Origin: Enterobacter mori
Lineage (GTDB): Bacteria > Pseudomonadota > Gammaproteobacteria > Enterobacterales > Enterobacteriaceae
Reading direction: 5' to 3'
DNA: 64,000 bases
Assembly (NCBI RefSeq): GCF_025244905.1
Contig: NZ_CP104285.1
Coordinates: 2,108,001 to 2,172,000 of the forward strand
Shown here: one piece after another, positions 35,698-45,446 of the stretch
Layout of the letters: every line of letters starts with the position of its first letter
How positions within the stretch are numbered: position 1 is the stretch's first letter
The notes under the pieces: model-generated
The model's database searches: none
Told to the model about the DNA's origin: nothing
Seen by the model: the letters and a program-made list of their open reading frames with translations, nothing else
Position numbers and translations under genes: made by a program

Positions 35698-35866
35698 AAT
35701 CAAGCTGAGTTTTAATGAATTGTTAACGATGTGATCCGGCTTGATGAATTGCAGCCCATAAAGAGCTGGTGTAAAGGGCTTTCAGCAAAAGCCTTGCGAG
35801 CAACATCACAAAACCAGGAAACAATTCTTGGGGTTATATTTAACCTTTGTGTAACTTTTAAAAAAC

Positions 35867-35881
35867 AAAGTGATTCACAAT
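35867..35881 (+). promoter_or_regulatory. PaaX-like operator near paaA
   Basis: AAAGTGATTCACAAT matches the PaaX consensus at 12 of 15 positions, about 43 bp before the paaA start. With the site near paaZ it would let one repressor control both divergent transcripts. Confidence 0.55.
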
Positions 35882-35923
35882 CACGCTTCAACTTGCAAAT
35901 AAACGAATCATAAAGGTGACGAC

Positions 35924-36853
35924 GTGACGCAAGAACAACGGTTTGAGCAGCGCATAGCGCAGGAGACGGCGATTGAGCCTCAGGACTGGATGCCTGACGC
36001 CTACCGTAAGACGTTGATCCGCCAGATTGGCCAGCATGCGCACTCCGAAATTGTCGGCATGCTGCCGGAAGGGAACTGGATCACCCGCGCGCCGACGCTG
36101 CGCCGAAAAGCGATCCTGCTGGCGAAGGTGCAGGACGAAGCCGGACACGGGCTCTACCTCTACAGCGCGGCGGAAACGCTGGGCTGCGCGCGGGAAGACA
36201 TCTACCAGAAGATGCTCGACGGCAAAATGAAATACTCCTCCATCTTCAACTATCCGACCCTGAGCTGGGCCGATATCGGCGTGATCGGCTGGCTGGTGGA
36301 CGGCGCGGCCATCGTCAACCAGGTGGCGCTATGCCGGACTTCCTACGGTCCGTATGCCCGCGCGATGGTGAAAATCTGTAAAGAAGAGAGCTTCCACCAG
36401 CGTCAGGGCTTTGAAGCCTGCATGGCGCTGGCGCAGGGCAGTGAGGCTCAGCGGCAGATGCTGCAGGACGCCATCAACCGTTTCTGGTGGCCGGCGCTGA
36501 TGATGTTTGGGCCGAACGACGACAACTCGCCGAACAGCGCGCGCAGTCTGGCCTGGAAAATCAAACGCTTCGGCAATGACGAACTTCGCCAGCGCTTTGT
36601 TGACAATACGGTGCCGCAGGTGGAGATGCTGGGCATGACGGTGCCCGACCCCGACCTGCGTTTGGATGAAGAGACCGGTCATTATCGCTTCGGCGAGATC
36701 GACTGGCAGGAGTTTGACGAGGTCATTAACGGGCGCGGCATCTGTAACCACGAACGCCTGGCCGCGAAACGTAAAGCCTGGGAAGAGGGCGCGTGGGTGC
36801 GCGAAGCCGCACTGGCGCACGCGAAAAAACAGCGCGCCCGTCAGGCCGCATAA
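35924..36853 (+). CDS. paaA: PaaA, catalytic subunit of phenylacetyl-CoA epoxidase
   Basis: A 309-residue diiron oxygenase subunit, almost identical to E. coli PaaA. The diiron ligands are in KVQDEAGHG and EESFHQRQG (two ExxH-type helices). With PaaC, PaaB and the reductase PaaE it forms ring-1,2-epoxyphenylacetyl-CoA. The start is GTG with AAGGTG before it; no in-frame ATG fits. It is the first gene of the long paaA-K transcript. Confidence 0.97.
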   Translation: MTQEQRFEQRIAQETAIEPQDWMPDAYRKTLIRQIGQHAHSEIVGMLPEGNWITRAPTLRRKAILLAKVQDEAGHGLYLYSAAETLGCAREDIYQKMLDGKMKYSSIFNYPTLSWADIGVIGWLVDGAAIVNQVALCRTSYGPYARAMVKICKEESFHQRQGFEACMALAQGSEAQRQMLQDAINRFWWPALMMFGPNDDNSPNSARSLAWKIKRFGNDELRQRFVDNTVPQVEMLGMTVPDPDLRLDEETGHYRFGEIDWQEFDEVINGRGICNHERLAAKRKAWEEGAWVREAALAHAKKQRARQAA

Positions 36854-36865
36854 GAGGAAATAACC

Positions 36866-37153
36866 ATGAGCAATGTCTACTGGCCGCTGTACGAAGTGTT
36901 CGTACGCAGCAAACAGGGGTTGTCCCACCGTCACGTGGGCAGCCTGCATGCCGCGGACGATCGCATGGCGCTGGAAAATGCGCGTGATGCCTACACCCGC
37001 CGCAGCGAAGGGTGTTCTATCTGGGTGGTGAAGGCGAGCGAGATTGTCGCCTCCCAGCCTGAAGAGAGCGGTGAGTTCTTCGACCCGGCGGAAAGCAAGG
37101 TTTACCGCCATCCGACGTTCTACACCATCCCTGACGGCATCGAGCATATGTGA
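36866..37153 (+). CDS. paaB: PaaB, phenylacetyl-CoA epoxidase subunit
   Basis: A 95-residue protein (MSNVYWPLYEVFVRSKQGLSHRHVG) that bridges PaaAC heterodimers in the epoxidase and is needed for electron transfer. It is conserved to the C-terminal IPDGIEHM. It starts 12 bp after paaA with GAGGAAA ahead and ends 8 bp before paaC. Confidence 0.96.
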   Translation: MSNVYWPLYEVFVRSKQGLSHRHVGSLHAADDRMALENARDAYTRRSEGCSIWVVKASEIVASQPEESGEFFDPAESKVYRHPTFYTIPDGIEHM

Positions 37154-37161
37154 GGCAAAGA

Positions 37162-37908
37162 ATGAAGACAGTGACGGCCTATGCCCTGCGCCTGGGCGAC
37201 AACGGTTTGGTGCTTTCCCAGCGTCTGGGCGCCTGGTGCGGTCACGCGCCGGAGCTGGAAATTGACCTTGCGCTCGCCAATATCGGTCTCGACCTTCTGG
37301 GCCAGGCGCGCAATTTCCTGACCTATGCCGCGGAGCTGGAAGGCCAGGGCGATGAAGACACGCTGGCATTTGGCCGCGACGAGCGCCAGTTCCGCAACGT
37401 CCTGCTGGTGGAGCAGCCGAACGGCAGCTTCGCCGACACGATTGCCCGCCAGTACCTGATGGATGCCTGGAACGTGGCGCTGTACGAGCGGCTGACCCAA
37501 AGCCGCGACGGCCAGCTTGCCGCCATTGCCGCCAAAGCGATTAAAGAGGCGCGCTACCACCTGCGCTTCAGCCGCGGCTGGCTGGTGCGTCTGGGCGATG
37601 GGACCGAAGCGTCCGCGCAAAAAATGCAGCAGGCCATCGACAACCTGTGGCGTTTTACGGCGGAGCTCTTTGAGGCAGATGACGTTGAGCTGGCGCTGAT
37701 TGACTCCGGCGTGGCGGTTGACCCGCGGGTCCTGCGCCAGCCGTGGGAATGCGAAATCTATGCCGGTCTGAAGGAAGCCTGCCTGCAGGTTCCCGCAGAG
37801 GTGGCATACCGCTCCGGGGGCAAGAAGGGGCTGCATACCGAACATCTGGGCCCGATGCTGGCGGAGATGCAGTATCTCCAGCGCGCGTATCCCGGTCAGC
37901 AGTGGTAA
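37162..37908 (+). CDS. paaC: PaaC, structural subunit of phenylacetyl-CoA epoxidase
   Basis: A 248-residue diiron-fold protein paired with PaaA. The characteristic EIDLALANIGLDLLGQARNF and KEARYHLRFSRGW (ExxH) are present. PaaC stabilises PaaA and forms the substrate pocket side. ATG 37162, four codons into the open frame, is selected because GAGGCAAAG lies just ahead and the length equals the E. coli protein. Confidence 0.96.
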   Translation: MKTVTAYALRLGDNGLVLSQRLGAWCGHAPELEIDLALANIGLDLLGQARNFLTYAAELEGQGDEDTLAFGRDERQFRNVLLVEQPNGSFADTIARQYLMDAWNVALYERLTQSRDGQLAAIAAKAIKEARYHLRFSRGWLVRLGDGTEASAQKMQQAIDNLWRFTAELFEADDVELALIDSGVAVDPRVLRQPWECEIYAGLKEACLQVPAEVAYRSGGKKGLHTEHLGPMLAEMQYLQRAYPGQQW

Positions 37909-37919
37909 AGGAGAACGCT

Positions 37920-38417
37920 ATGCAACGCCTCGTCGACATCGCGCCCGCGCAAATTCCGCAGATCTGGTCGCTGTTAAGCCAGATCCCCGATCCGGAAGTG
38001 CCGGTATTAACCATCACCGATTTAGGCATGGTGCGCAGCGTGAAGGCGCAGGGGGAAGGCTGGGTCATCGGCTTCACGCCAACCTACTCGGGCTGTCCGG
38101 CAACGGAACACCTGCTGGGGGCGATCCGCGACGCGATGACCGCACACGGCTTTACTCCGGTACACATTGTGCTCCAGCTTGAACCCGCCTGGACCACCGA
38201 CTGGATGACCGCTGACGCTCGCGAGCGCCTGCGGGCGTACGGCATCAGTCCACCCGTAGGGCATAGCTGTCACGCGCACGCGCCGGTGGAGGTGAGCTGC
38301 CCGCGCTGCGCCAGCACCGACACCTCGCTCATCAGTGAGTTTGGTTCGACGGCCTGTAAAGCGCTCTACCGCTGCAATTCCTGCCGCGAGCCTTTCGACT
38401 ATTTCAAATGTATTTGA
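37920..38417 (+). CDS. paaD: PaaD, Fe-S assembly-type maturation factor for epoxidase
   Basis: A 165-residue protein with an N-terminal MIP18/DUF59 domain (LLSQIPDPEVPVLTITDLGMV, YSGCPAT) and a C-terminal four-cysteine zinc ribbon (CPRCAS...CNSCREPF). It is thought to insert or repair the iron-sulfur centre of PaaE. The frame is open 59 codons upstream inside paaC, but ATG 37920 follows AAAGGAGAACGCT and fits the family. Confidence 0.95.
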   Translation: MQRLVDIAPAQIPQIWSLLSQIPDPEVPVLTITDLGMVRSVKAQGEGWVIGFTPTYSGCPATEHLLGAIRDAMTAHGFTPVHIVLQLEPAWTTDWMTADARERLRAYGISPPVGHSCHAHAPVEVSCPRCASTDTSLISEFGSTACKALYRCNSCREPFDYFKCI

Positions 38418-38424
38418 GGCTGCC

Positions 38425-39495
38425 ATGACAACGTTTCATTCATTAACAGTGGCAAAAGTGGAACCCGAAACCCGCGACGCGGTCACCATCACCTTCGCGG
38501 TGCCGCAGGCGCTGCAGGAGGCCTACCGCTTCCGCCCCGGCCAGCACCTGACCCTGAAAACGACGCTGGGCGAAGACGAGCTGCGCCGCTGCTACTCCAT
38601 CTGCCGGAGTACCGCCCCGGGCGAGATCAGCGTGGCCGTCAAAGCGATTGAAGGCGGGCGTTTTTCCCGCTATGCCCGGGATGAGATCAAAGCGGGCATG
38701 GCGCTGGAGGTGATGGTTCCTCAGGGCCAGTTTGGCTACCAGCCGCAGGCCGAACGCGAAGGCCACTACCTGGCGATTGCGGCAGGCTCTGGGATCACCC
38801 CGATGCTGGCGATTATCTCCGCTACGCTGGCGACAGAACCCAACAGCCATTTCACCCTGATCTACGGCAACCGCAGCAGCCAGAGCATGATGTTCCGTCG
38901 GGCGCTGGCGGACCTGAAGGACAAATACCCGCAGCGGCTGCAGCTGGTCTCCATCTTCAGCCAGGAGCGGCTGGACAGCGATCTGCTCTATGGCCGTATC
39001 GACGGGGAAAAATTGCAGGCGCTGGCGAAAACCCTGATCAACTTCCGCCAGTACGACGAGGCGTTTATCTGCGGTCCGTCGGCGATGATGGACGAGGCCG
39101 AAGCCGCGCTGAAAGCGCTGGGGATGCCGGACAAATCCATTCACCTTGAGCGCTTTAACACCTCCGGAATCACCGTTAAGCGCACGGCGCACGTGCAGGC
39201 GGAAGGACAGAAAGTGACCGTGCGCCAGGACGGTCGCGACCGTGAAATCACCCTGACGGCGGACGATGAGAGCATCCTCGATGCCGCCCTGCGTCAGGGG
39301 GCAGATCTCCCGTATGCCTGTAAGGGCGGCGTGTGCGCCACCTGTAAATGCAAAGTGCTGCGCGGGAAGGTGGACATGGCGACCAACTACAGCCTGGAGC
39401 CGGACGAGCTGGCCGCCGGGTATGTGCTGAGCTGTCAGTCTCTGCCGTTAACCGCCGATGTGATTGTCGACTTCGACGCGAAGGGGATGGCATGA
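38425..39495 (+). CDS. paaE: PaaE, reductase subunit of phenylacetyl-CoA epoxidase
   Basis: A 356-residue flavodoxin-reductase-type protein. It has an FAD domain (RFRPGQHLTLK; RCYSICRS), a NADPH domain (AAGSGITPMLA) and a C-terminal plant-type [2Fe-2S] domain with cysteines in YACKGGVCATCKCKV and LSCQSL. It passes electrons from NADPH to the PaaA diiron site. The ATG follows the paaD stop by 7 bp, and the 3' end overlaps paaF by four bases. Confidence 0.96.
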   Translation: MTTFHSLTVAKVEPETRDAVTITFAVPQALQEAYRFRPGQHLTLKTTLGEDELRRCYSICRSTAPGEISVAVKAIEGGRFSRYARDEIKAGMALEVMVPQGQFGYQPQAEREGHYLAIAAGSGITPMLAIISATLATEPNSHFTLIYGNRSSQSMMFRRALADLKDKYPQRLQLVSIFSQERLDSDLLYGRIDGEKLQALAKTLINFRQYDEAFICGPSAMMDEAEAALKALGMPDKSIHLERFNTSGITVKRTAHVQAEGQKVTVRQDGRDREITLTADDESILDAALRQGADLPYACKGGVCATCKCKVLRGKVDMATNYSLEPDELAAGYVLSCQSLPLTADVIVDFDAKGMA

Positions 39496-40259
39496 GCGAG
39501 CTGATTGTTACCCGTCATGACCGCGTGCTGCAGCTGACGCTTAACCGTCCGGCGGCGCGCAACGCCCTCAACAATGCGCTGTTGACGCAGCTTGCTGAAC
39601 AGCTGGAGGCCGCGGCGGCTGACAGCGATATTTCCGTCTGCGTGATTTACGGCAGCGAGCGCTGCTTTGCCGCCGGGGCCGATCTCAACGAAATGGCGGA
39701 GAAAGACCTGCCCGCCACCCTGAACGATATCCGCCCGCAGCTGTGGGCGCGCATTAACGCGTTTAACAAACCGCTGATTGCCGCCGTGAACGGCTTCGCG
39801 CTGGGCGCAGGCTGCGAGCTGGCGCTGCTGTGCGACGTGGTGATTGCTGGCGATAGCGCCCGTTTTGGCCTGCCGGAAATCACGCTGGGCATCATGCCCG
39901 GTGCGGGCGGCACCCAGCGTCTGATTCGCAGCGTCGGTAAATCCCTTGCCAGCAAAATGGTGCTGACCGGAGAGAGTATCTCCGCAGAGCAGGCGCTGAG
40001 CGCCGGGCTGGTGAGCGATGTTTTCCCGGCGACGCTGACGCTGGAGTATGCCCTGAAGCAGGCGGCGCTGATGGCGCGCCACTCGCCGCTGGCGCTGCAG
40101 GCGGCTAAACAGGCGCTGCGCCAGTCTCAGGAGGTAACGCTACAGGCCGGGCTCGCACAGGAGCGTCAGCTGTTTACGCTGCTTTCTGCCACCGAAGACC
40201 GCCGGGAAGGCATCGACGCCTTCTTACAAAAACGCACCCCCGACTTTAAAGGACGCTAA
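39492..40259 (+). CDS. paaF: PaaF, 2,3-dehydroadipyl-CoA hydratase
   Basis: A 255-residue crotonase. The oxyanion-hole segments are FAAGADLNEM and GFALGAGCELALLCD, and the catalytic glutamate region is LPEITLGIMPGAGGTQRL. It hydrates 2,3-dehydroadipyl-CoA to 3-hydroxyadipyl-CoA in the lower pathway. Its ATG overlaps the paaE TGA (ATGA). Confidence 0.96.
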   Translation: MSELIVTRHDRVLQLTLNRPAARNALNNALLTQLAEQLEAAAADSDISVCVIYGSERCFAAGADLNEMAEKDLPATLNDIRPQLWARINAFNKPLIAAVNGFALGAGCELALLCDVVIAGDSARFGLPEITLGIMPGAGGTQRLIRSVGKSLASKMVLTGESISAEQALSAGLVSDVFPATLTLEYALKQAALMARHSPLALQAAKQALRQSQEVTLQAGLAQERQLFTLLSATEDRREGIDAFLQKRTPDFKGR

Positions 40260-40261
40260 TT

Positions 40262-41047
40262 GTGGAATGTATTCTGAGTCAAGTAGAGCAAGGCGTGATG
40301 ACCCTTACGCTGAACCGCCCGGAGCGTCTGAACAGCTTTAACGACGTGATGCACCAGCAGCTTGCCGAGTGCCTGAAACAGGCCGAGCGCGATGACACTG
40401 TTCGCTGCTTGCTGATCACCGGTGCGGGACGCGGCTTTTGCGCCGGTCAGGACCTGAACGACCGCAACGTCGACCCCAACGGCCCGGCGCCGGATCTGGG
40501 GATGTCCGTTGAAACCTTCTATAACCCGCTGGTGCGCCGACTGGCAAAGCTGCCGAAACCGGTGATTTGCGCGGTTAACGGCGTGGCCGCGGGGGCGGGG
40601 GCGACGCTGGCATTAGGCTGCGACATGGTTATTGCCGCGCGTTCCGCCAACTTTGTGATGGCCTTCAGCAAGCTCGGTCTGGTGCCGGACTGCGGCGGCA
40701 CCTGGCTGCTGCCGCGCGTGGCCGGACGCGCTCGCGCTATGGGGCTGGCGCTGCTGGGTGACAAACTCAGCGCCGAACAGGCGCAGGCGTGGGGGATGAT
40801 CTGGCAGGTGGTGGATGACGAACAGCTCTCCTCCACGGCGCAACAGATGGCACTGCATTTTGCGTCTCAACCGACCTTCGGGCTGGGGCTGATCAAGCAG
40901 GCAATCAACGCCGCGGAAAGCAACACCCTGGACGCCCAGCTCGATCTGGAGCGTGACTATCAGCGCCTGGCCGGGCGCAGCGACGATTACCGCGAGGGCG
41001 TCAGCGCCTTCCTGGCGAAGCGCGCGCCGAACTTTACGGGGAAATAA
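40262..41047 (+). CDS. paaG: PaaG, ring-1,2-epoxyphenylacetyl-CoA isomerase
   Basis: A 261-residue crotonase-fold isomerase (MECILSQVEQGVMTLTLNRPERLNSFND; GAGRGFCAGQDLNDR; GVAAGAGATLALGCD). It converts the ring epoxide to oxepin-CoA and also shifts the double bond of a later intermediate. The start is GTG at 40262, two bases after the paaF stop; no nearby ATG fits. Asp in LVPDCGGTWLLPR is the family's catalytic acid. Confidence 0.95.
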   Translation: MECILSQVEQGVMTLTLNRPERLNSFNDVMHQQLAECLKQAERDDTVRCLLITGAGRGFCAGQDLNDRNVDPNGPAPDLGMSVETFYNPLVRRLAKLPKPVICAVNGVAAGAGATLALGCDMVIAARSANFVMAFSKLGLVPDCGGTWLLPRVAGRARAMGLALLGDKLSAEQAQAWGMIWQVVDDEQLSSTAQQMALHFASQPTFGLGLIKQAINAAESNTLDAQLDLERDYQRLAGRSDDYREGVSAFLAKRAPNFTGK

Positions 41048-41048
41048 G

Positions 41049-42473
41049 ATGCTGAACATACGGACTGTCGCCGTGATTGGCAGCGGCACGATGGGCGCAG
41101 GCATTGCCGAAGTGGCGGCCAGCCACGGTCATCAGGTTCTGATTTACGACATTTCTGCCGACGCCATTTCCCGCGCGATTGACGGCATTCGTCAACGCCT
41201 CGCGTCTCGGGTAACGCGCGGAAAGCTTTCTGCGGACGCGAGCGGACAGATCCTCGCCCGACTGCTTCCGGTGACGGATATCGGCGCGCTGGCATCGGCA
41301 GATTTGGTTATTGAGGCGGCCTCCGAACGCCTTGACGTCAAAAAGGCACTGTTTGCGAAACTGTCGGAAATCTGCCCGCCGCAGACGCTGTTGACCAGTA
41401 ACACCTCATCCATCTCCGTCACGGCGATTGCCGCTGATATTCACCACCCGGAGCGCGTCGCCGGACTGCATTTCTTTAATCCGGCACCGGTGATGAAGCT
41501 GGTGGAGGTGGTCAGCGGGCTGGCGACGTCGCCGGAAGTGGCAGACGCGCTGTGCGAGCTGGCGCTGAACTGGGGCAAGCAGCCCGTTCGCTGCCAGTCA
41601 ACGCCGGGGTTCATCGTCAACCGCGTCGCGCGTCCGTTCTATTCCGAAGCCTGGCGCGCGCTGGAAGAGCAGGTGGCCCCGCCGGAGGTGATTGACGCCG
41701 CCCTGCGCGAAGGCGGCGGTTTCCCGATGGGGCCGCTGGAGCTGACCGACATGATTGGTCAGGACGTGAATTTCGCGGTGACCTGCTCGGTGTTTAACGC
41801 CTTCTGGCAGGAGCGTCGTTTTCTGCCTTCGCTGGTGCAGCAGGAGCTGGTGCTGGCAGGAAGGCTGGGCAAAAAGAGCGGGAAGGGCGTCTACGACTGG
41901 CAGGGTGACAAACCTGCCGTGCAGTGGGTGCCAGCCGTGAACGACAGTTACAGCCCGATGCGCGTAGAAAAAAGACGTGACGGTGTCACCGAAATTGATG
42001 ATGTGTATCTGATTGAAACGCAGGGGGAAACCGCGCAGGCGCTGGCGCTTCGGCTCAACGGCCCGGTGGTGGTGGTGGACCGCATAGAGCACGACGTGGC
42101 GGTGATCGCCGCCGCCGCCAGCAACCCGCATACCGCGACGCAAAAGGCCATCCGCTACCTGCAACAGCAGGGACTCCGGGTGGTGCAAATTGCCGATTAT
42201 CCCGGCCTGCTGATCTGGCGGACGCTGGCGATGATTGCCAACGAGGCGCTGGATGCCCTGCAAAAAGGGGTCGCCAGCGAGAAGGACATCGACACGGCCA
42301 TGCGTCTGGGCGTGAACTACCCGAGCGGGCCGATCGCCTGGGGCGAGCGCCTGGGGTGGCAGCGCCTGCTGACGCTGCTGGAGAACCTGCAGCGCCATTA
42401 CGGCGAAGAGCGCTATCGCCCCTGTTCACTGCTGCGCCAGCGCGCGCTTCTGGAGAGTAGCTATGAGTCATAA
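41049..42473 (+). CDS. paaH: PaaH, 3-hydroxyadipyl-CoA dehydrogenase
   Basis: A 474-residue NAD-dependent 3-hydroxyacyl-CoA dehydrogenase. It has the Rossmann motif VIGSGTMGAGIAEVAA, the catalytic His of LHFFNPAPVMKLVEVV, and a duplicated C-terminal dimerisation domain. It oxidises 3-hydroxyadipyl-CoA to 3-oxoadipyl-CoA. ATG 41049 overlaps nothing, with GGGGAAATAAG ahead; the long upstream open frame lies inside paaG. The 3' end overlaps paaI by 11 bp. Confidence 0.96.
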   Translation: MLNIRTVAVIGSGTMGAGIAEVAASHGHQVLIYDISADAISRAIDGIRQRLASRVTRGKLSADASGQILARLLPVTDIGALASADLVIEAASERLDVKKALFAKLSEICPPQTLLTSNTSSISVTAIAADIHHPERVAGLHFFNPAPVMKLVEVVSGLATSPEVADALCELALNWGKQPVRCQSTPGFIVNRVARPFYSEAWRALEEQVAPPEVIDAALREGGGFPMGPLELTDMIGQDVNFAVTCSVFNAFWQERRFLPSLVQQELVLAGRLGKKSGKGVYDWQGDKPAVQWVPAVNDSYSPMRVEKRRDGVTEIDDVYLIETQGETAQALALRLNGPVVVVDRIEHDVAVIAAAASNPHTATQKAIRYLQQQGLRVVQIADYPGLLIWRTLAMIANEALDALQKGVASEKDIDTAMRLGVNYPSGPIAWGERLGWQRLLTLLENLQRHYGEERYRPCSLLRQRALLESSYES

Positions 42474-42891
42474 CGCCTGGCATAACGCCCGCGCGATGTA
42501 CGAACGGGACGCCTGCGCGCAGGCGATGGGGATGGACATTGTCGAGATGGACGAGGGCTACGCGGTGGTGACCATGACCATCACCCCGCAGATGCTGAAC
42601 GGCCACAAAACCTGCCACGGCGGACAGCTATTTTCGCTGGCGGACACCGCCTTTGCCTACGCCTGCAACAGCCAGGGGCTGTCGGCGGTGGCCTCAGGCT
42701 GCTCGATTGATTTTCTGCGTCCGGGCTTTGCCGGGGACAGGCTCACCGCCACCGCGCGGGTGATGCATCAGGGCAAGCTGACGGGCGTGTATGACATTGA
42801 AATCCAGAATCAACAACAGAAAACAGTCGCCCTTTTTCGCGGGAAATCTCACCGCATCGGCGGCAGCGTGACAGGAGAAGCAGATGCGTGA
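42463..42891 (+). CDS. paaI: PaaI, hydroxyphenylacetyl-CoA thioesterase
   Basis: A 142-residue hot-dog fold thioesterase (GHKTCHGGQLFSLADTAFAYACN, with the catalytic Asp). It hydrolyses dead-end CoA esters such as 4-hydroxyphenylacetyl-CoA, freeing CoA for the pathway. It begins inside the end of paaH and ends inside the start of paaJ (8-bp overlap), so the three genes are coupled. Confidence 0.95.
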   Translation: MSHNAWHNARAMYERDACAQAMGMDIVEMDEGYAVVTMTITPQMLNGHKTCHGGQLFSLADTAFAYACNSQGLSAVASGCSIDFLRPGFAGDRLTATARVMHQGKLTGVYDIEIQNQQQKTVALFRGKSHRIGGSVTGEADA

Positions 42892-44089
42892 CGCATTTAT
42901 ATGTGATGGCGTTCGAACCCCGGTGGGGCGCTACGGCGGCGCGCTTGCCGCAGTCAGAACCGACGATCTCGGTGCCGTGCCGCTGCGCGCGCTGCTGGCC
43001 CGCTATCCGCAGCTCGACCTCGAGCGGATTGATGATGTGATCTTCGGCTGCGCCAACCAGGCGGGGGAAGATAACCGCAACGTGGCGCGCATGTCGTCCC
43101 TGCTGGCCGGGCTGCCGCAGACGGTCTCCGGAACCACCATTAACCGCCTGTGCGGGTCGGGGCTGGACGCGATTGGTTTTGCTGCCCGCACCATTAAGGC
43201 GGGCGATGGCGACCTGCTGATCGCGGGCGGCGTGGAGTCGATGTCCCGCGCGCCGTTTGTGATGGGCAAAGCCACCGCCGCGTTTCAGCGTCAGGCGGAA
43301 ATCTTTGATACCACCATCGGCTGGCGATTTGTGAATCCGCTCATGCATCAGCAATTCGGAACTGACAGCATGCCGGAAACGGCAGAGAATGTAGCTGAAT
43401 TGTTAAATATCAGCCGTGCCGATCAGGATGCCTTCGCCCTGCGCAGTCAGCAGCGTACCGCGCAGGCGCAGCAGAACGGCATTCTGGCGCAGGAGATTGT
43501 GCCGGTACAGGTGCCGGGTAAAAAAGGGGCGATCACGGCGTTGAGCGTGGATGAGCATCCGCGCGCGGACACCACGCTTGAACAGCTTGCCGGTCTGAAA
43601 ACGCCGTTCCGTAAGAACGGGGTGGTCACGGCGGGAAATGCCTCCGGGGTTAACGATGGCGCTGCGGCGCTGATCGTCGCCAGCGAGAAGATGGCGCTGG
43701 CGCAGGGGCTCGTCCCGCGCACGCGGATCGTGGCGATGGCGACCGCAGGCGTGGAGCCACGTCTGATGGGGCTCGGCCCGGTACCTGCCACCCGCAGGGT
43801 GCTGGAGCGCGCCGGACTCAGCATTAACGATATGGACGTTGTCGAGCTTAACGAAGCGTTCGCCGCGCAGGCGCTGGGCGTGCTGCGTCAGTTAGGCCTG
43901 TCGGATGATGCCGCCCATGTCAACCCGAACGGTGGCGCGATTGCGCTGGGCCACCCGCTGGGAATGAGCGGTGCCAGACTGGCGCTGGCTGCGAGCAACG
44001 AACTGCACCGACGCGGCGGGCGCTACGCGCTGTGTACGATGTGCATCGGTGTGGGTCAGGGCATTGCCATGATCCTTGAGCGTGTTTGA
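42884..44089 (+). CDS. paaJ: PaaJ, 3-oxoadipyl-CoA / 3-oxo-5,6-dehydrosuberyl-CoA thiolase
   Basis: A 401-residue thiolase with the nucleophilic Cys in [11 protein letters not shown] (about residue 90), His in [16 protein letters not shown], and Cys in [12 protein letters not shown]. It acts twice in the pathway, releasing acetyl-CoA from the C8 intermediate and then succinyl-CoA plus acetyl-CoA from 3-oxoadipyl-CoA. The length equals that of E. coli PaaJ. Confidence 0.96.
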   Translation: MRDAFICDGVRTPVGRYGGALAAVRTDDLGAVPLRALLARYPQLDLERIDDVIFGCANQAGEDNRNVARMSSLLAGLPQTVSGTTINRLCGSGLDAIGFAARTIKAGDGDLLIAGGVESMSRAPFVMGKATAAFQRQAEIFDTTIGWRFVNPLMHQQFGTDSMPETAENVAELLNISRADQDAFALRSQQRTAQAQQNGILAQEIVPVQVPGKKGAITALSVDEHPRADTTLEQLAGLKTPFRKNGVVTAGNASGVNDGAAALIVASEKMALAQGLVPRTRIVAMATAGVEPRLMGLGPVPATRRVLERAGLSINDMDVVELNEAFAAQALGVLRQLGLSDDAAHVNPNGGAIALGHPLGMSGARLALAASNELHRRGGRYALCTMCIGVGQGIAMILERV

Positions 44090-44116
44090 GCATAAAAACA
44101 ATGTGAGTTCCCTACA

Positions 44117-45433
44117 ATGACAAATACAACAAAGCTTGATCCGATTGAAACGGCCTCCCTTGACGAGTTACAGGCGCTGCAGACCGCGCGTCTGAAATGG
44201 ACGCTGCATCACGCCTACAACAACGTGCCGATGTACAAACGCAAGTTTGACGCCGCGGGCGTTCACCCTGACGATTTCAAAGAGCTGGCGGATATCCGCA
44301 AATTCCCGTGCACCACCAAGCAGGATCTGCGGGATAACTATCCGTTCGATACCTTTGCCGTACCGATGGAGCAGGTGGTGCGTATTCACGCGTCATCCGG
44401 CACCACCGGCAAACCGACCGTGGTGGGCTACACGCAGGGCGACATCGACAACTGGGCTAATCTGGTGGCCCGCTCCCTGCGCGCCGCTGGCGGCAGCGCG
44501 AAGGACAAAATTCACGTGGCGTATGGCTATGGCCTGTTTACCGGCGGGCTGGGGGCGCACTACGGCGCCGAGCGTTTAGGCGCGACGGTGATCCCGATGT
44601 CCGGCGGCCAGACGGAGAAACAGGCGCAGCTGATCCGTGACTTCCAGCCGGACATGATCATGGTGACGCCATCCTACTGCCTCAACCTGATTGAAGAGCT
44701 GGAGCGCCAGATGGGCGGCGATTCCAGCACCTGTTCCCTGCGCGTGGGCGTCTTTGGCGCCGAGCCGTGGACGCAGGCCATGCGTCGCGAAATTGAAAAA
44801 CGCTTAGGCATTACGGCGCTGGATATTTATGGCCTTTCCGAAGTGATGGGACCGGGCGTGGCGATGGAGTGTATCGAAACCGCCGACGGCCCAACCATCT
44901 GGGAAGATCATTTCTACCCGGAGATCGTCAACCCGAACGACGGCACGCCGCTGGATGATGGCCAGCAGGGCGAACTGCTGTTCACCACGTTGACCAAAGA
45001 GGCGCTGCCGGTGATCCGCTACCGCACCCGCGACCTGACGCGTCTGCTGCCGGCGACCGCGCGCAGCATGCGTCGTATGGACCGGATCAGCGGGCGCAGT
45101 GACGATATGCTGATCATCCGCGGCGTCAACGTCTTCCCGTCACAGCTGGAAGAGGAGATCGTGAAGTTCGAACACCTTTCTCCGCACTACCAGCTGGAGG
45201 TGAACCGTCGTGGCCATCTTGATTCACTTTCGGTGAAGGTCGAGCTGAAAGAGAGCAGCTTAATCCTGACGCACGAGCAGCGCTGCCAGGTGTGCCACCA
45301 GCTTCGCCACCGCATTAAGTCGATGGTCGGGATTTCCACCGACGTCATGATCGTGAACTGCGGCAGCATCCCGCGCTCGGAGGGTAAAGCCTGCCGGGTG
45401 TTTGATTTGCGTAAAGCGGCGGCCAACGGTTAA
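44117..45433 (+). CDS. paaK: Phenylacetate-CoA ligase PaaK
   Basis: A 438-residue adenylate-forming enzyme that activates phenylacetate with ATP and CoA. The P-loop-like motif HASSGTTGKPTVVGY, the aromatic pocket YGLSEVMGPGVAMEC and the C-terminal hinge SDDMLIIRGVNVFPSQ are conserved. Its product phenylacetyl-CoA is both substrate of the epoxidase and inducer that releases PaaX. It starts 27 bp after paaJ and is followed by a repeat cluster. Confidence 0.96.
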   Translation: MTNTTKLDPIETASLDELQALQTARLKWTLHHAYNNVPMYKRKFDAAGVHPDDFKELADIRKFPCTTKQDLRDNYPFDTFAVPMEQVVRIHASSGTTGKPTVVGYTQGDIDNWANLVARSLRAAGGSAKDKIHVAYGYGLFTGGLGAHYGAERLGATVIPMSGGQTEKQAQLIRDFQPDMIMVTPSYCLNLIEELERQMGGDSSTCSLRVGVFGAEPWTQAMRREIEKRLGITALDIYGLSEVMGPGVAMECIETADGPTIWEDHFYPEIVNPNDGTPLDDGQQGELLFTTLTKEALPVIRYRTRDLTRLLPATARSMRRMDRISGRSDDMLIIRGVNVFPSQLEEEIVKFEHLSPHYQLEVNRRGHLDSLSVKVELKESSLILTHEQRCQVCHQLRHRIKSMVGISTDVMIVNCGSIPRSEGKACRVFDLRKAAANG

Positions 45434-45446
45434 AACACCTTATACC

